A stretch of DNA of 64,000 nucleotides. Source: Thermasporomyces sp040195635. GTDB taxonomy: Bacteria; Actinomycetota; Actinomycetes; Propionibacteriales; Actinopolymorphaceae. The position numbers were made by a program, and so were the translations under genes. Below are positions 42,373-54,767 of this stretch, piece by piece. Below the pieces are notes generated by a model. It saw nothing but the letters and a program-made list of their open reading frames with translations. It searched no databases and had not been told where the DNA came from. Each line of letters opens with the position of its first letter. The first letter of the stretch is position 1. The stretch is from contig NZ_JBEFTX010000001.1 in the NCBI RefSeq assembly GCF_040195635.1, forward strand, positions 1 to 64,000. The letters are read 5' to 3'.

Positions 42373-43530
42373 GTGCGCTGGGACAACCTCACGTTCGCCG
42401 ACCCCGAAGGTCGCGACCTCACCGACACCTCGGTCGGAAGCGGCAGTCCCCACCAGAACGGTGCCGGCTCGGCCACCGGACCGGCCATCCGCAACGCGCC
42501 GGCCGACGCTCTTCCCTTCGCTCTCCCGGGCGCGGTGACGCGTACCTTCGACACGCCGGGCTTCGCCGGGATGACGTTCTACGAGATCCGGGCGAAGTCG
42601 GTCATCAACAGGGTGCCGGGGCGCTCCCGGGTGCCGTTCGAGTGGACGATCAACCCCTACCGCGGCTGCTCCCATGCGTGCACTTACTGCTTCGCCCGCA
42701 ACACCCACACCTACCTCGACCTCGACGCCGGACGTGACTTCGACACCAAGGTGATCGTCAAGGTCAATGTAGGTGAGCTCGTACGCCGGGAGTTGGCGGC
42801 ACCGAAGTGGCGTGGCGACCACATCGCGATGGGCACCAACGTCGACTGCTACCAGCGCGCCGAGGGGCGCTACCAGTTGATGCCGCAGATCATCAGTGCG
42901 CTGCGCGACTTCCGCAATCCCTTCTCGATCCTCACCAAGGGAACGCTGATCCTGCGCGACCTTTCCCTGCTCCGCGAGGCCGCGGAGGTGACAGCTGTCG
43001 GACTGTCGTTCTCGGTCGGCTTCGTCGACGACGCACTGTGGCGCTCGGTCGAACCCGGGACGCCGAGCCCGTGCCGTCGCCTCGACGCCGTCCGTACGCT
43101 GACCGACGCCGGCTTCACCGTAGGTGTCCTGATGGCGCCGATCCTGCCGTTCCTCACCGACACCGACGAGTCCATCGACGCGACCGTCGCGGCGATCGCC
43201 GAGTCCGGTGCGGCCAGCGTCACTCCCCTGCTCCTGCACCTGCGCCCCGGTGCCCGCGAGTGGTACGCCGCCTGGTTGGACCAGGCGTTTCCGCACCTGG
43301 CACCGCGCTACCGCGCGCTCTACCGGCGAGGTTCGTACCTGCCGAAGGACTACCAGCACGACGTGACCGAGCGGGTCGAGAAGGCCGTGCGCCGGCACGG
43401 CATGGACAAGGCCGAGCGCAACCGGGCGCGCCAGGTGCCGGCATCACCCACGGAGGCGAGAGCGCTTGCGGCCGCGACCCCGAGCCGGCCGAGTGGGGCG
43501 GCCGAACCCGAGCAGCTCACCCTGCTCTGA
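42373..43530 (+). CDS. Rv2578c/SplB-like radical SAM protein
   Basis: A 385-residue radical S-adenosylmethionine enzyme. The cluster motif is C-S-H-A-C-T-Y-C-F, preceded by T-I-N-P-Y-R-G. Strand patterns G-T-N-V-D-C-Y-Q, L-T-K-G-T-L-I and M-A-P-I-L-P-F fit the SAM barrel. It resembles the Rv2578c family, which is related to spore photoproduct lyase. The GTG at 42373 (V-R-W-D-N) is preferred; an ATG at 42355 would overlap the SOS box. A LexA site directly upstream suggests a DNA-damage role. Nearby VOC and membrane genes give no further hint. Confidence 0.88.
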   Translation: MRWDNLTFADPEGRDLTDTSVGSGSPHQNGAGSATGPAIRNAPADALPFALPGAVTRTFDTPGFAGMTFYEIRAKSVINRVPGRSRVPFEWTINPYRGCSHACTYCFARNTHTYLDLDAGRDFDTKVIVKVNVGELVRRELAAPKWRGDHIAMGTNVDCYQRAEGRYQLMPQIISALRDFRNPFSILTKGTLILRDLSLLREAAEVTAVGLSFSVGFVDDALWRSVEPGTPSPCRRLDAVRTLTDAGFTVGVLMAPILPFLTDTDESIDATVAAIAESGAASVTPLLLHLRPGAREWYAAWLDQAFPHLAPRYRALYRRGSYLPKDYQHDVTERVEKAVRRHGMDKAERNRARQVPASPTEARALAAATPSRPSGAAEPEQLTLL

Positions 43531-43576
43531 GGCATCGCCTGGTCGAGCAGCAGGCACCGACGGCGACGTCCGGCGT

Positions 43577-43861
43577 CTAGCGCCTGCTGGCAGTGGGGCT
43601 CGGCGATGGTCCTGGCTCGCCGGCGCCGCGACCGTCGATGGCGAGGTTGAACACGCCGACGAGGTAGGCGACCAGCAGAACGACGATGACCAGGGAGGCG
43701 CGGAACGACAACCACTTGTTCCGACGCATCGTGCGGACGCCCGTGCGGGCGAGCTTGTGATCGGCGACCGCGCGCCGGCTGTGTTGCCATCGCTTGCCGG
43801 CTCCGAACGCGATGACGACGCCGAGTAGCGCCAATCCCACTGTGAGAGCCATCCGCCGCAT
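43577..43861 (-). CDS. Small two-span membrane protein, unknown
   Basis: A 94-residue protein with two hydrophobic helices (residues ~4-21 and ~53-73), a basic loop between them (H-S-R-R-A-V-A-D-H-K-L-A-R-T) and a Pro/Ser-rich tail. No family recognised. It follows coaBC on the same strand after 63 bp and converges with the radical SAM gene. Codon use matches the surroundings. Second ATG at 43852 possible. Confidence 0.6.
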   Translation of the reverse strand: MRRMALTVGLALLGVVIAFGAGKRWQHSRRAVADHKLARTGVRTMRRNKWLSFRASLVIVVLLVAYLVGVFNLAIDGRGAGEPGPSPSPTASRR

Positions 43862-43924
43862 GATAACGATCAGTGGGCGGCCGATACAGGCTCGGGTGCT
43901 GCCGTGGTTGCCGGTGCCGGACGC

Positions 43925-45172
43925 TCAGCTCGACCAGCGTTGGACAACGAGGTCCCAGATCCGGTGTGCCAGCGCGTCCTTGGGCCCGCGGGGAACCTGC
44001 GTCTCCGGCCCGCCGGCATCGAGGATGACGGCCTCGTTGTCAGGTACCTCGAACCCCCGACCGGCACCCACCTCGTTGACCACGAGGAGGTCGCAGCCCT
44101 TGCGGGCGAGCTTCGTACGCCCGTGCTCCAGCGCCGTTCCCTGCGCGTCGCCAGTCTCTGCGGCGAACCCCACGACCACGAGACCCGGACGCGGTCGATC
44201 GTGGGAGATCTCGGCGAGAACGTCGGGATTCTGCACGAGTTCGACCGTGGGTGCGGAGACGTCATCGGTCTTCTTGATCTTGTGATCGGCGTACACGGCC
44301 GGGCGGAAGTCAGCGGGTGCTGCGGCCATCACCAGCGCATCCGCGTCGCGGACCGCGGCGAGCACGGCGTCACGCAGGTCCCGCACCGACACCACTGGGA
44401 CGACCTTGACGCCGGCCGGGTCCGGGAGGGTGCTGTTGGCCGACACCAACGTGACGATCGCCCCGCGGGCCGCGGCCGTGCGGGCAAGTGCGTAGCCCTG
44501 GCGGCCGGACGAACGATTGCCGAGGAAACGCACCGGGTCGAGAAACTCACGGGTGCCACCGGCGCTCACAACGACATGGCGCCCGGCCAGGTCAAGGTCG
44601 AGTACGCCCCCGCCGCGGGCAAGCACCGTCTGGCACACCTCGAAGAGCTGCTCTGGCTCCGGCAACCGGCCCTTGCCGGTGTCGGCGCCGGTCAGGCGTC
44701 CCTCGGCCGGCTCCACCACCAGGGCACCGCGGGCGCGCAACGTCGCGACATTGGCCTGCGTGGCCGCGTGCTCCCACATCTCGGTGTGCATCGCCGGCGC
44801 ATAGACGATCGGGCACCGGGCCGTCAGCAGTGTCGACGTCAACAGGTCGTCGGCGCGCCCATGCGCGGCTTTGGCGAGCAGGTCGGCGGTGGCCGGAGCA
44901 ACCACGACGAGGCCGGCCTCCTGGCCCAGGCGCACGTGCGGAACCTCGTGCACGTCGTCCCACACCTGGGTGTGGACGGGCTGGTGGGACAGAGCGGCCC
45001 AGGTCGGCGCGCCGACGAAGCGCAACGCACTCTCGGTCGGGACGACCCGCACCGGATGGCCGGACTCGACCAACAGACGGAGCAGGGAGCAGGCCTTGTA
45101 GGCCGCGATGCCTCCGGTGACGCCGAGGACCACTGGTGCGGCCGGAACGGCCGCTGACGAGGCCACGGTCAT
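43925..45172 (-). CDS. coaBC: Bifunctional phosphopantothenoylcysteine decarboxylase / phosphopantothenate-cysteine ligase
   Basis: Two consecutive steps of coenzyme A synthesis, FMN- and nucleotide-dependent. 415 aa. CoaC half (~12-185): G-V-T-G-G-I-A-A-Y-K, A-P-A-T-A-D-L-L-A-K and P-A-M-H-T-E-M-W. CoaB half (~195-410): V-S-A-G-G-T-R-E, N-R-S-S-G-R-Q-G and M-A-A-A-P-A-D-F. Starts 10 bp after rpoZ, as part of the mihF-gmk-rpoZ-coaBC group. Confidence 0.96.
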   Translation of the reverse strand: MTVASSAAVPAAPVVLGVTGGIAAYKACSLLRLLVESGHPVRVVPTESALRFVGAPTWAALSHQPVHTQVWDDVHEVPHVRLGQEAGLVVVAPATADLLAKAAHGRADDLLTSTLLTARCPIVYAPAMHTEMWEHAATQANVATLRARGALVVEPAEGRLTGADTGKGRLPEPEQLFEVCQTVLARGGGVLDLDLAGRHVVVSAGGTREFLDPVRFLGNRSSGRQGYALARTAAARGAIVTLVSANSTLPDPAGVKVVPVVSVRDLRDAVLAAVRDADALVMAAAPADFRPAVYADHKIKKTDDVSAPTVELVQNPDVLAEISHDRPRPGLVVVGFAAETGDAQGTALEHGRTKLARKGCDLLVVNEVGAGRGFEVPDNEAVILDAGGPETQVPRGPKDALAHRIWDLVVQRWSS

Positions 45173-45182
45173 GGAGCCACGG

Positions 45183-45479
45183 TCAGGACGCGGCCGGCGG
45201 GACCTCGTCCGTCGGCTCGATGTCCTCGACCGAGAGAAGGTTCTCGTTGATCTCGCGGAGCGCGATCGAGAGCGGCTTCTCCTGGACGTGGGTATCGACC
45301 AGTGGTCCGACGTACTCGAGCAGGCCCTCGCCCAGCTGGGCGTAGTAGGCGTTGATCTGGCGAGCGCGCTTGGCGGAGAACAAGACCAACTTGTACTTCG
45401 AGTCGGTCTTCTGGAGCAGGTCGTCGATGGGCGGGTAGGTGATGCCCTCGGCCGCTGGCTGGGTGCCGGACACGCTCAT
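45183..45479 (-). CDS. rpoZ: RNA polymerase omega subunit
   Basis: Small subunit that supports assembly of RNA polymerase around beta-prime. 98 aa, normal for actinobacteria. Core pattern I-D-D-L-L ... K-Y-K-L-V-L-F-S-A-K-R-A-R-Q-I-N and L-S-I-A-L-R-E-I. Its ATG overlaps the gmk stop by four bases. Confidence 0.95.
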   Translation of the reverse strand: MSVSGTQPAAEGITYPPIDDLLQKTDSKYKLVLFSAKRARQINAYYAQLGEGLLEYVGPLVDTHVQEKPLSIALREINENLLSVEDIEPTDEVPPAAS

Positions 45480-46111
45480 GCCTCCGAAGAGTTGGGGTGG
45501 GAGCTGATTAAGGCTACCAACTCTTCCGCCGCAGTATGGACATCGGTATTGACAACCGTGACGTCGAACTCCTTCTCCGCCGCAATCTCCGCGCGCGCGG
45601 TCTCGAGCCGGCGCGCCTGCTCCTCGGCGGTCTCCGTCCCGCGACCGGTGAGGCGGTGCACCAGTTCGTCCCAGTCTGGTGGGGCCAGAAAGACGAAAAG
45701 CGCCTCCGGCATGGTCTTCCGCACCTGCCTGGCGCCCTGCAGGTCGATCTCCAGCAGCGCCGGCCGGCCCGAGGCGAGCATGTCCAGTACCGCACGCCGA
45801 GGGGTGCCGTAGCGGGCGTGGCCGTGGACGACGGCCCATTCGAGCAGCTCGCCCTCGGCGACCATCCGGTCGAACTCCTCATCAGAGACGAACCAGTAGT
45901 GCAGCCCCTGAATCTCACCCGGTCGAGGCCTCCGGGTGGTCGCGGACACAGAAATCCAGATCTCTGGGTGATGCTTGCGGATATCTGCCGCAACTGTGCC
46001 TTTGCCGACCGCGGTGGGACCCGCCAGCACCGTGAGCCTCGCCAACCGGGCATCAGTGGCGGGAGCCTCGGGGGTCCCCTCCTGCACGGTTTCAGGATTC
46101 GCCGAACTCAC
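45476..46111 (-). CDS. gmk: Guanylate kinase
   Basis: Phosphorylates GMP to GDP. 211 aa. P-loop G-P-T-A-V-G-K-G-T; GMP-site S-V-S-A-T-T-R-R-P-R-P-G-E and Y-W-F-V; I-D-L-Q-G-A strand. The N-terminal ~24 residues are a non-conserved extension. Its GTG start lies 20 bases inside the 3' end of mihF, an unusually long overlap that implies coupling. Confidence 0.96.
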   Translation of the reverse strand: MSSANPETVQEGTPEAPATDARLARLTVLAGPTAVGKGTVAADIRKHHPEIWISVSATTRRPRPGEIQGLHYWFVSDEEFDRMVAEGELLEWAVVHGHARYGTPRRAVLDMLASGRPALLEIDLQGARQVRKTMPEALFVFLAPPDWDELVHRLTGRGTETAEEQARRLETARAEIAAEKEFDVTVVNTDVHTAAEELVALISSHPNSSEA

Positions 46112-46412
46112 GCTTCAGCGCAGCCACTTGGTTGGCTCCGAGCCCGCGCACGCGGCGAGTCTCGGAAATACCGATGCGTTCCATGATCTGGCGTGCCCGC
46201 ACCTTGCCCACGCCGGGCATCGCGCAGAGCAGGTCGTGGACCCGCATCTTGCCGATCACTTCGTTGGAGTCCTGCCCTGCGCCGACGACCTCGCCCAGCG
46301 AGGCGCCGGAATTCTTGAGGCGGTTCTTCACCTCGGCACGCTCCCGGCGGGCCTCTGCGGCCTTTTCCAGGGCGGCCTGGCGAGCTTCGGGGGTCAGGTG
46401 AGGTAGCGGCAC
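46092..46412 (-). CDS. mihF: Actinobacterial integration host factor
   Basis: Small nucleoid-associated DNA-binding protein, 106 aa. The conserved core is present: L-T-P-E-A-R, L-K-N-S-G-A-S-L, V-I-G-K-M-R-V-H-D-L-L, P-G-V-G-K-V-R-A and the C-terminal V-R-G-L-G-A-N-Q. Unrelated to HU-type IHF. GTG start; the long leader (46413-46619) is noncoding. Overlaps gmk by 20 bp. Confidence 0.95.
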   Translation of the reverse strand: MPLPHLTPEARQAALEKAAEARRERAEVKNRLKNSGASLGEVVGAGQDSNEVIGKMRVHDLLCAMPGVGKVRARQIMERIGISETRRVRGLGANQVAALKREFGES

Positions 46413-46619
46413 GGACGGTCACCTCGAGGCTGTGCGACGGGTCGTAGGTGCGGCGATTCTTCCTGGACGGACATATCGCCCGCTCAGCGGGGTCCACCCC
46501 TGCCCTCGCCAACTGCCACGACACCTGCAGGAGCGCTGCTCGACCTCGCCGAACGTGCACGATGAAGGCGAACCTACCCAGGTCAGACCTACTCAGCAAA
46601 CAGGGGTCGCCGCTACGCG

Positions 46620-46991
46620 CTAGGAGACCTCCAGGTTGCACCGCTGCTTCGCGTCGAAGGACACGGCGTTCACGGCTTCCTCGGCCGCCTGGCGGTTCTG
46701 CTCCAACTGCGCCTTGTCGGCGTTGCCCGGATCGACCACGGCGGCACGGGTCGCCTTCATCGTGGTCGAGAGGGTGATCCAGTGCTCCTTGATCTCGTCC
46801 GGTGCGGCGTCGGCGGCCTTGTCCAGTTGCTTCGACAACGCGGCGAAACCCTTGGCGTCGGAGGGGTCGGCGCTCGCGAGATCCACGCCTTCGGTGAGGA
46901 CGTCACAGTAGGCGGCATCCTGTCCGCCGCATGCGACGAGCGCACCCAATGCCAGGCCGAGTGCACACATGACCGCTGCCGAACGTCGCAC
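46620..46991 (-). CDS. Small putative lipoprotein, unknown function
   Basis: About 123 residues with a signal peptide (M-C-A-L-G-L-A-L-G-A-L-V-A-C) ending in a lipobox cysteine, then a helical, charged domain with two further cysteines (A-A-Y-C and Q-R-C near the end) that could form a disulfide. GTG at 46991 is chosen because AGGAG stands six bases upstream; the ATG at 46997 directly abuts that site and would add two residues. It lies between cysQ and mihF on the same strand and interrupts the common pyrF-mihF neighbourhood. Confidence 0.7.
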   Translation of the reverse strand: MRRSAAVMCALGLALGALVACGGQDAAYCDVLTEGVDLASADPSDAKGFAALSKQLDKAADAAPDEIKEHWITLSTTMKATRAAVVDPGNADKAQLEQNRQAAEEAVNAVSFDAKQRCNLEVS

Positions 46992-47093
46992 CGACATCTC
47001 CTCTCATACCGGACAACAGTGCGCATATGACGTCGCGGTGGCGGAGGATGGTTCCAAGATCCTGGTGGGGAGTACGCCGTTGTGGCGAACGGC

Positions 47094-47879
47094 TCAGCCC
47101 GGCGAGGTACGCCCGTACGCGACGAACGGCGGGTTGTCGAAGCCCGGTTTGCCGTACTGGAGCGGCGGACCGGCCGCGGTCCGTACCGTGCCGCCCGCCG
47201 CCCGGACCACGGCATGGCCGGCGGCGATGTCCCATTCCATCGTCCGGCCGAACCGCGGATAGACGTCCGCGGCGCCTTCGGCGATGCGGCAGAACTTCAG
47301 CGAACTCCCTGCCTGGACGAACGACGCGACCCGAAGGTCGGCCAGCCACTTCTCGGTGTCCGGATCCAGGTGGCTGCGGCTCACGAGGGCTCGGAAGCCC
47401 TCGGGGGGTGCGGGTACGACCTCGAGCGGCCGGGTGCCATCGGCGTCGGTCCGCTCGGCCAGTCCGGGCGCTCCGACATAGGTGAGCCCGATCGCCGGCG
47501 CGTGGACGACACCGAGCACTGGCACGCCGTCCTCGACGAGGGCGATGTTGACGGTGAACTCACCGTTGCCGGACAGGAACTCCTTCGTACCGTCGAGGGG
47601 GTCGACCAACCAGAACGCCTTCCCCAGCTCGGCAGGGATCCGTCCGGCAGCGACGCTCTCCTCCGCGACGACGGGGATGTCTGGCGCCAGCTCGGCGAGC
47701 CCGGCCAGGATCACCGCCTCCGCGCGGACGTCGGCCTCCGTGACCGGCGTCCGGTCAGCCTTCTCCCGCGTGCCTGGGTCGTCGGCGGCGTAGACCTCGA
47801 GGATGACCTCGCCGGCCTTCAGGGCGAGCTTGCGGACGGGGTCGACCAGTGCGGCGGTGGCGGCAGACATGCCGCCCAT
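47094..47879 (-). CDS. cysQ: 3'(2'),5'-bisphosphate nucleotidase / inositol-monophosphatase family protein
   Basis: A 261-residue Mg-dependent, Li-sensitive-type phosphatase, cytosolic. Metal site residues are in E-E-S, D-P-L-D-G-T-K-E-F and E-W-D-I-A-A-G-H. The K-E-F variant after D-G-T is typical of CysQ, which removes PAP formed in sulfate assimilation, rather than of inositol monophosphatase. Starts at 47879 or 47870 possible. It follows pyrF after 116 bp that contain a tandem repeat. Confidence 0.86.
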   Translation of the reverse strand: MGGMSAATAALVDPVRKLALKAGEVILEVYAADDPGTREKADRTPVTEADVRAEAVILAGLAELAPDIPVVAEESVAAGRIPAELGKAFWLVDPLDGTKEFLSGNGEFTVNIALVEDGVPVLGVVHAPAIGLTYVGAPGLAERTDADGTRPLEVVPAPPEGFRALVSRSHLDPDTEKWLADLRVASFVQAGSSLKFCRIAEGAADVYPRFGRTMEWDIAAGHAVVRAAGGTVRTAAGPPLQYGKPGFDNPPFVAYGRTSPG

Positions 47880-47907
47880 GGTGTCAGAACGCCTTCTGCG
47901 GGACGGC

Positions 47908-47967
47908 GTGGCCATGCGTGCGGCGGCGTGGCCATGCGTGCGGCGGCGTGGCCATGCGTGCGGCGGC
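47908..47967. repeat. 20-bp tandem repeat, three perfect copies
   Basis: The unit GTGGCCATGCGTGCGGCGGC occurs at 47908, 47928 and 47948, followed by a decayed GC-rich remnant (GGGGCGTGCGTGCGC). It lies in the short noncoding gap between the pyrF stop and the cysQ start. 20 bp is not a multiple of three, consistent with noncoding location. Confidence 0.93.
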
Positions 47968-47995
47968 GGGGCGTGCGTGCGCACGGCCGTGGGCG

Positions 47996-48867
47996 TCAGG
48001 TGAGGACGGCGGCAAGCTCTTCCGCGGTGCGGGCGGCCGCTTCGCGGAGGCCCTGCATGGTCGGCCCCGCCTGGAGGAGTCCACGGGAGGTGGCCGGAAG
48101 GACGTGGGGCAGGCCCGCCCCGAAGATCCGTTTCAGGTCCGCGGCGGTTCCGCCCTGAGCGCCGAAGCCCGGCGCGAGGATGGGCCCGTTGAGTCGGGCG
48201 AAGTCCTCCCCGGTCTCCCCCACGGTGGCGCCGACGACGGCCCCGACGGAGCCCAGCGGGACGGCTCCGGCGTTCGCGGCCGCGATCCGGTCGAGGAGGC
48301 TCCCTGCGACCGTGCGTCCGTCCGGCTGCCGGGCCGCCTGGACCTCGGGGCCCTCGGGGTTGGACGTGAGCGCGAGGACGAAGACACCGCAACCGAAGCG
48401 GTCGGCACTGTCGAAGAACGGCCGCAGGGAGCCGTAACCCAGGTAAGGGTGTGCGGTCACGGCGTCGACGAAGAGCGGGGACGACGGTTCGAGATAGGCG
48501 TCGGCGTACGCCCGGACGGTGGAGCCGATGTCACCGCGTTTGCCGTCCAACAACACGATCGCGCCAGCCTCGCGCGAGAGGGCGATCACCTGCTCCAGGA
48601 CGGCGATCCCGCGGCTGCCGTGACGTTCGAAGAACGCGGACTGCGGCTTGACCACCGACACCTGGGGCGCCAGGGCTTCCGTGGCGGTCAGGGCGAAGCG
48701 TTCGAGACCGCTCGGGTCGTCAGACAGATCCCAGGCGGCCAGCAGCGACGGGTGCGGGTCGATGCCCGCGCACAAGGGTCCGCGCGCGTCCATGGCGGCA
48801 CGCAGCCTGGTCCCGAACGGAGTCACATCCGATCCCACCGGGCGGTCCTCCTCGAGGAGCTGTCGAC

Positions 48868-48871
<4 letters not shown>
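47996..48871 (-). CDS. pyrF: Orotidine 5'-phosphate decarboxylase (type 2)
   Basis: Last step to UMP. 291 aa; the longer, group-2 form usual in actinobacteria. Motifs: A-G-I-D-P-H-P, V-K-P-Q-S-A-F-F-E, the catalytic L-L-D-G-K-R-G-D-I-G and L-A-P-G-F-G-A-Q-G-G. GTG start overlaps the carB stop by four bases. Last gene of the pyr operon. Confidence 0.95.
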
Positions 48872-52199
<3,328 letters not shown>

Positions 52200-52200
<1 letters not shown>

Positions 52201-53372
52201 CAGCGGGTACTCCCTCGGGTTGCCATGAGATCGGTGAAGCGATCGAAGAGGTACGCGGCGTCGTGCGGGCCGGCCGCCGCCTCGGGGTGGTACTGCACCG
52301 AGAACGCCGTCAACGCGTCCTTGCCGTCGCGGAGCTCCAGACCCTCCACGACCCGGTCGTTCAGGCACACGTGGCTGACCGTCGCGGTGCCGTAGGCCGT
52401 CTCCGTGGGACGGTCGGCCGGCGCGTCCACGGCGAAGCCGTGGTTGTGGGCCGTCACCTCCACCTTGCCGGTCGTCCGGTCCTGCACGGGCTGGTTGATG
52501 CCGCGGTGGCCGAACGGGAGTTTGTACGTACCGAAGCCGAGGGCCCGGCCGAAGACCTGGTTGCCCAGGCAGATGCCGAAGAACGGCCTGCCCGCCGCCA
52601 GGACTCCTCGGAGGACTCCCACGGCGTGCTCCAGCGGCTCCGGGTCACCGGGTCCGTTGGACATGAAGACCCCGTCGGGCTCGACCGCGAGCACGTCGTC
52701 GAGCGTGGAGGTCGACGGCAGGACGTGTACCTCGATGCCTCGCTCGGCCATCCGGTGCGGTGTCATCGCCTTGATACCGAGGTCGACCGCGGCGACCGTG
52801 AACCTCTTCCCGCCCTGCGCGGGGACGACATAGGGCTCGGGTGTCGTCACCTCGTCGACCAGGGCCGCGCCCTTCATGGTGGGCGCGCCGAGCACCCGCG
52901 CCAGCAACGCCCGCGGATCGCCCTCGACACTGGAGATGCCGACCCGCATCGCACCCCGCTCGCGCAGATGCCGGGTGAGCGCGCGGGTGTCGACACCCGC
53001 GATCCCGACCACACCGTCGGCGGCCAGCGCGTCGGCGAGGCTCCCCCGCGACCGCCAGCTGGACGGCACCCGCGCGGGGTCGCGCACGACGTAGCCCGCC
53101 ACCCAGATCCGGCGGGACTCGGGGTCGTCGTCGTTGACCCCGGTGTTGCCGATGTGAGGGGCGGTCTGGATCACGACCTGCCGGTGGTACGACGGGTCGG
53201 TCAGCGTCTCCTGGTAGCCCGTCATGCCCGTGGCGAAGACCGCCTCGCCGAAGGTCTCTCCCTCCGCGCCGTAGGCATGACCGCGAAAGACCCGGCCGTC
53301 CTCCAGGACGAGCAGCGCCGGCGGCCCGGTGGTCCTGGACTGCCTGCCGCCCTCGCCCGCGTACGCCGTCAC
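52200..53372 (-). CDS. carA: Carbamoyl-phosphate synthase, small (glutaminase) subunit
   Basis: Hydrolyses glutamine and channels ammonia to CarB. 390 aa. N-terminal CPSase domain (G-Y-Q-E-T-L-T-D-P-S-Y) and class I amidotransferase domain with the nucleophile in G-I-C-L-G-N-Q and the His-Glu pair in Y-H-P-E-A. GTG start overlaps the pyrC stop by four bases. Confidence 0.97.
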
Positions 53373-54682
53373 TGGGGCTTCCCGTCAAGCACCGTCGGCC
53401 GTCCCCGCAGGAACGTCGCCACAACCTGGCCCGGCAGCGTCGTTCCGGCGTAGGGGGTGTTCCGTGACCTGCTCACCAGGTCGGCCGGCTCGACCACCCA
53501 GGGCGCGGCCGGATCGTAGAGCGTCAGGTTGGCCGGCGCCCCGACCTCGAGCGGCTGGCCCTGTCCACCGAGGCGACCGATCCGCGCCGGTTGGTAGGCC
53601 ATCCGGTCGGCGACCCCCGACCAGTCGAGCAGCCCGGTGTCGACCATCGCCTGCTGGACCACGCTGAGCGCCGTCTCCAGCCCGACCATCCCCATCGCCG
53701 CGGCGGCCCACTCGCACTCCTTGTCCTCGACCGGATGTGGCGCGTGGTCGGTTGCCACGCAGTCGATCGTGCCGTCGGCCAGGGCGGCGCGAAGCGCCTC
53801 CACGTCCGACGCCGAACGCAGCGGCGGATTGACCTTGTAGATCGGGTCGTAGCTCGCCACCAGGTCCTCGGTGAGCAACAGGTGGTGCGGTGTCACCTCC
53901 GCCGTCACCGGGTAACCGCGGCTCTTTGCCCAGCGCACGATCTCCACCGATCCGGCGGTCGACAGGTGGCAGACGTGCACCCGGGAGCCGACGTGCGCGG
54001 CCAGCAGGACATCGCGGGCGATGATCGCCTCCTCCGCCACCGCCGGCCAGCCCGGCAGGCCGAGAGTGCCGGAGAGCGCACCTTCGTTCATCTGGGCGCC
54101 CTCGGTCAGCCGGGGTTCCTGCGCGTGCTGGGCGATCACGCCGTCGAACGCCTTGACGTACTCGAGCGCCCGGCGCATCAGTACCGCGTCGGACACGCAG
54201 TCTCCGTCGTCGGAGAAGACCCGCACCCTGGCCGCTGACTCCGCCATCGCCCCCAGCTCGGCGAGTTGCCGGCCCGCTCGACCGACCGTGACGGCACCGA
54301 TGGGTTGGACGTCGCAGTGCCCGGCGTCCTGACCCAGCCGGTAGACCTGCTCGACGACCCCCGCCGTGTCGGCCGCCGGATCGGTGTTGGGCATCGCGAA
54401 CACGGCGGTGTAGCCGCCCCTCGCGGCGGCGACGGTGCCGGACTCGACCGTCTCGGCGTCCTCCCGGCCGGGCTCACGCAGGTGCGTGTGAAGGTCGACC
54501 AGACCTGGCAGCACGACGAGACCGGTGACGTCGACCGTGCCGGCGCGCGGCCCGGACAGGTTCTGCCCGATCTCGGCGATCACGCCGTCCTTGAGGACCA
54601 GATCGGTGGGATCGCCGCCGTACGGGCGTCCGCCGCGAAGAACGTAGGACTTCCTGCTGTGCCTACTGATTCGCTCGCTCAT
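53369..54682 (-). CDS. pyrC: Dihydroorotase
   Basis: Cyclises carbamoyl-aspartate to dihydroorotate. 437 aa, type I amidohydrolase. Metal motif D-L-H-T-H-L-R-E-P-G, later V-C-H-L-S-T and the catalytic A-T-D-H-A-P-H. ATG at 54682 follows AAAGGGGAA and is preferred to the ATG at 54700. It lies 85 bp after the pyrB stop. Confidence 0.96.
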   Translation of the reverse strand: MSERISRHSRKSYVLRGGRPYGGDPTDLVLKDGVIAEIGQNLSGPRAGTVDVTGLVVLPGLVDLHTHLREPGREDAETVESGTVAAARGGYTAVFAMPNTDPAADTAGVVEQVYRLGQDAGHCDVQPIGAVTVGRAGRQLAELGAMAESAARVRVFSDDGDCVSDAVLMRRALEYVKAFDGVIAQHAQEPRLTEGAQMNEGALSGTLGLPGWPAVAEEAIIARDVLLAAHVGSRVHVCHLSTAGSVEIVRWAKSRGYPVTAEVTPHHLLLTEDLVASYDPIYKVNPPLRSASDVEALRAALADGTIDCVATDHAPHPVEDKECEWAAAAMGMVGLETALSVVQQAMVDTGLLDWSGVADRMAYQPARIGRLGGQGQPLEVGAPANLTLYDPAAPWVVEPADLVSRSRNTPYAGTTLPGQVVATFLRGRPTVLDGKPQ

Positions 54683-54767
54683 GCCGTTCCCCTTTCGCAT
54701 GACCGCTGCGGTGCCTCACTCCGGCACACCTCGTACCTCGGCGTCCCTCCGTGGGGGCTCCTCGCGC

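Noticed and set aside
47881..48000. CRISPR-like array at the tandem repeats
   Set aside because: Repeats are directly adjacent without spacers, only three copies, and no cas genes are present.
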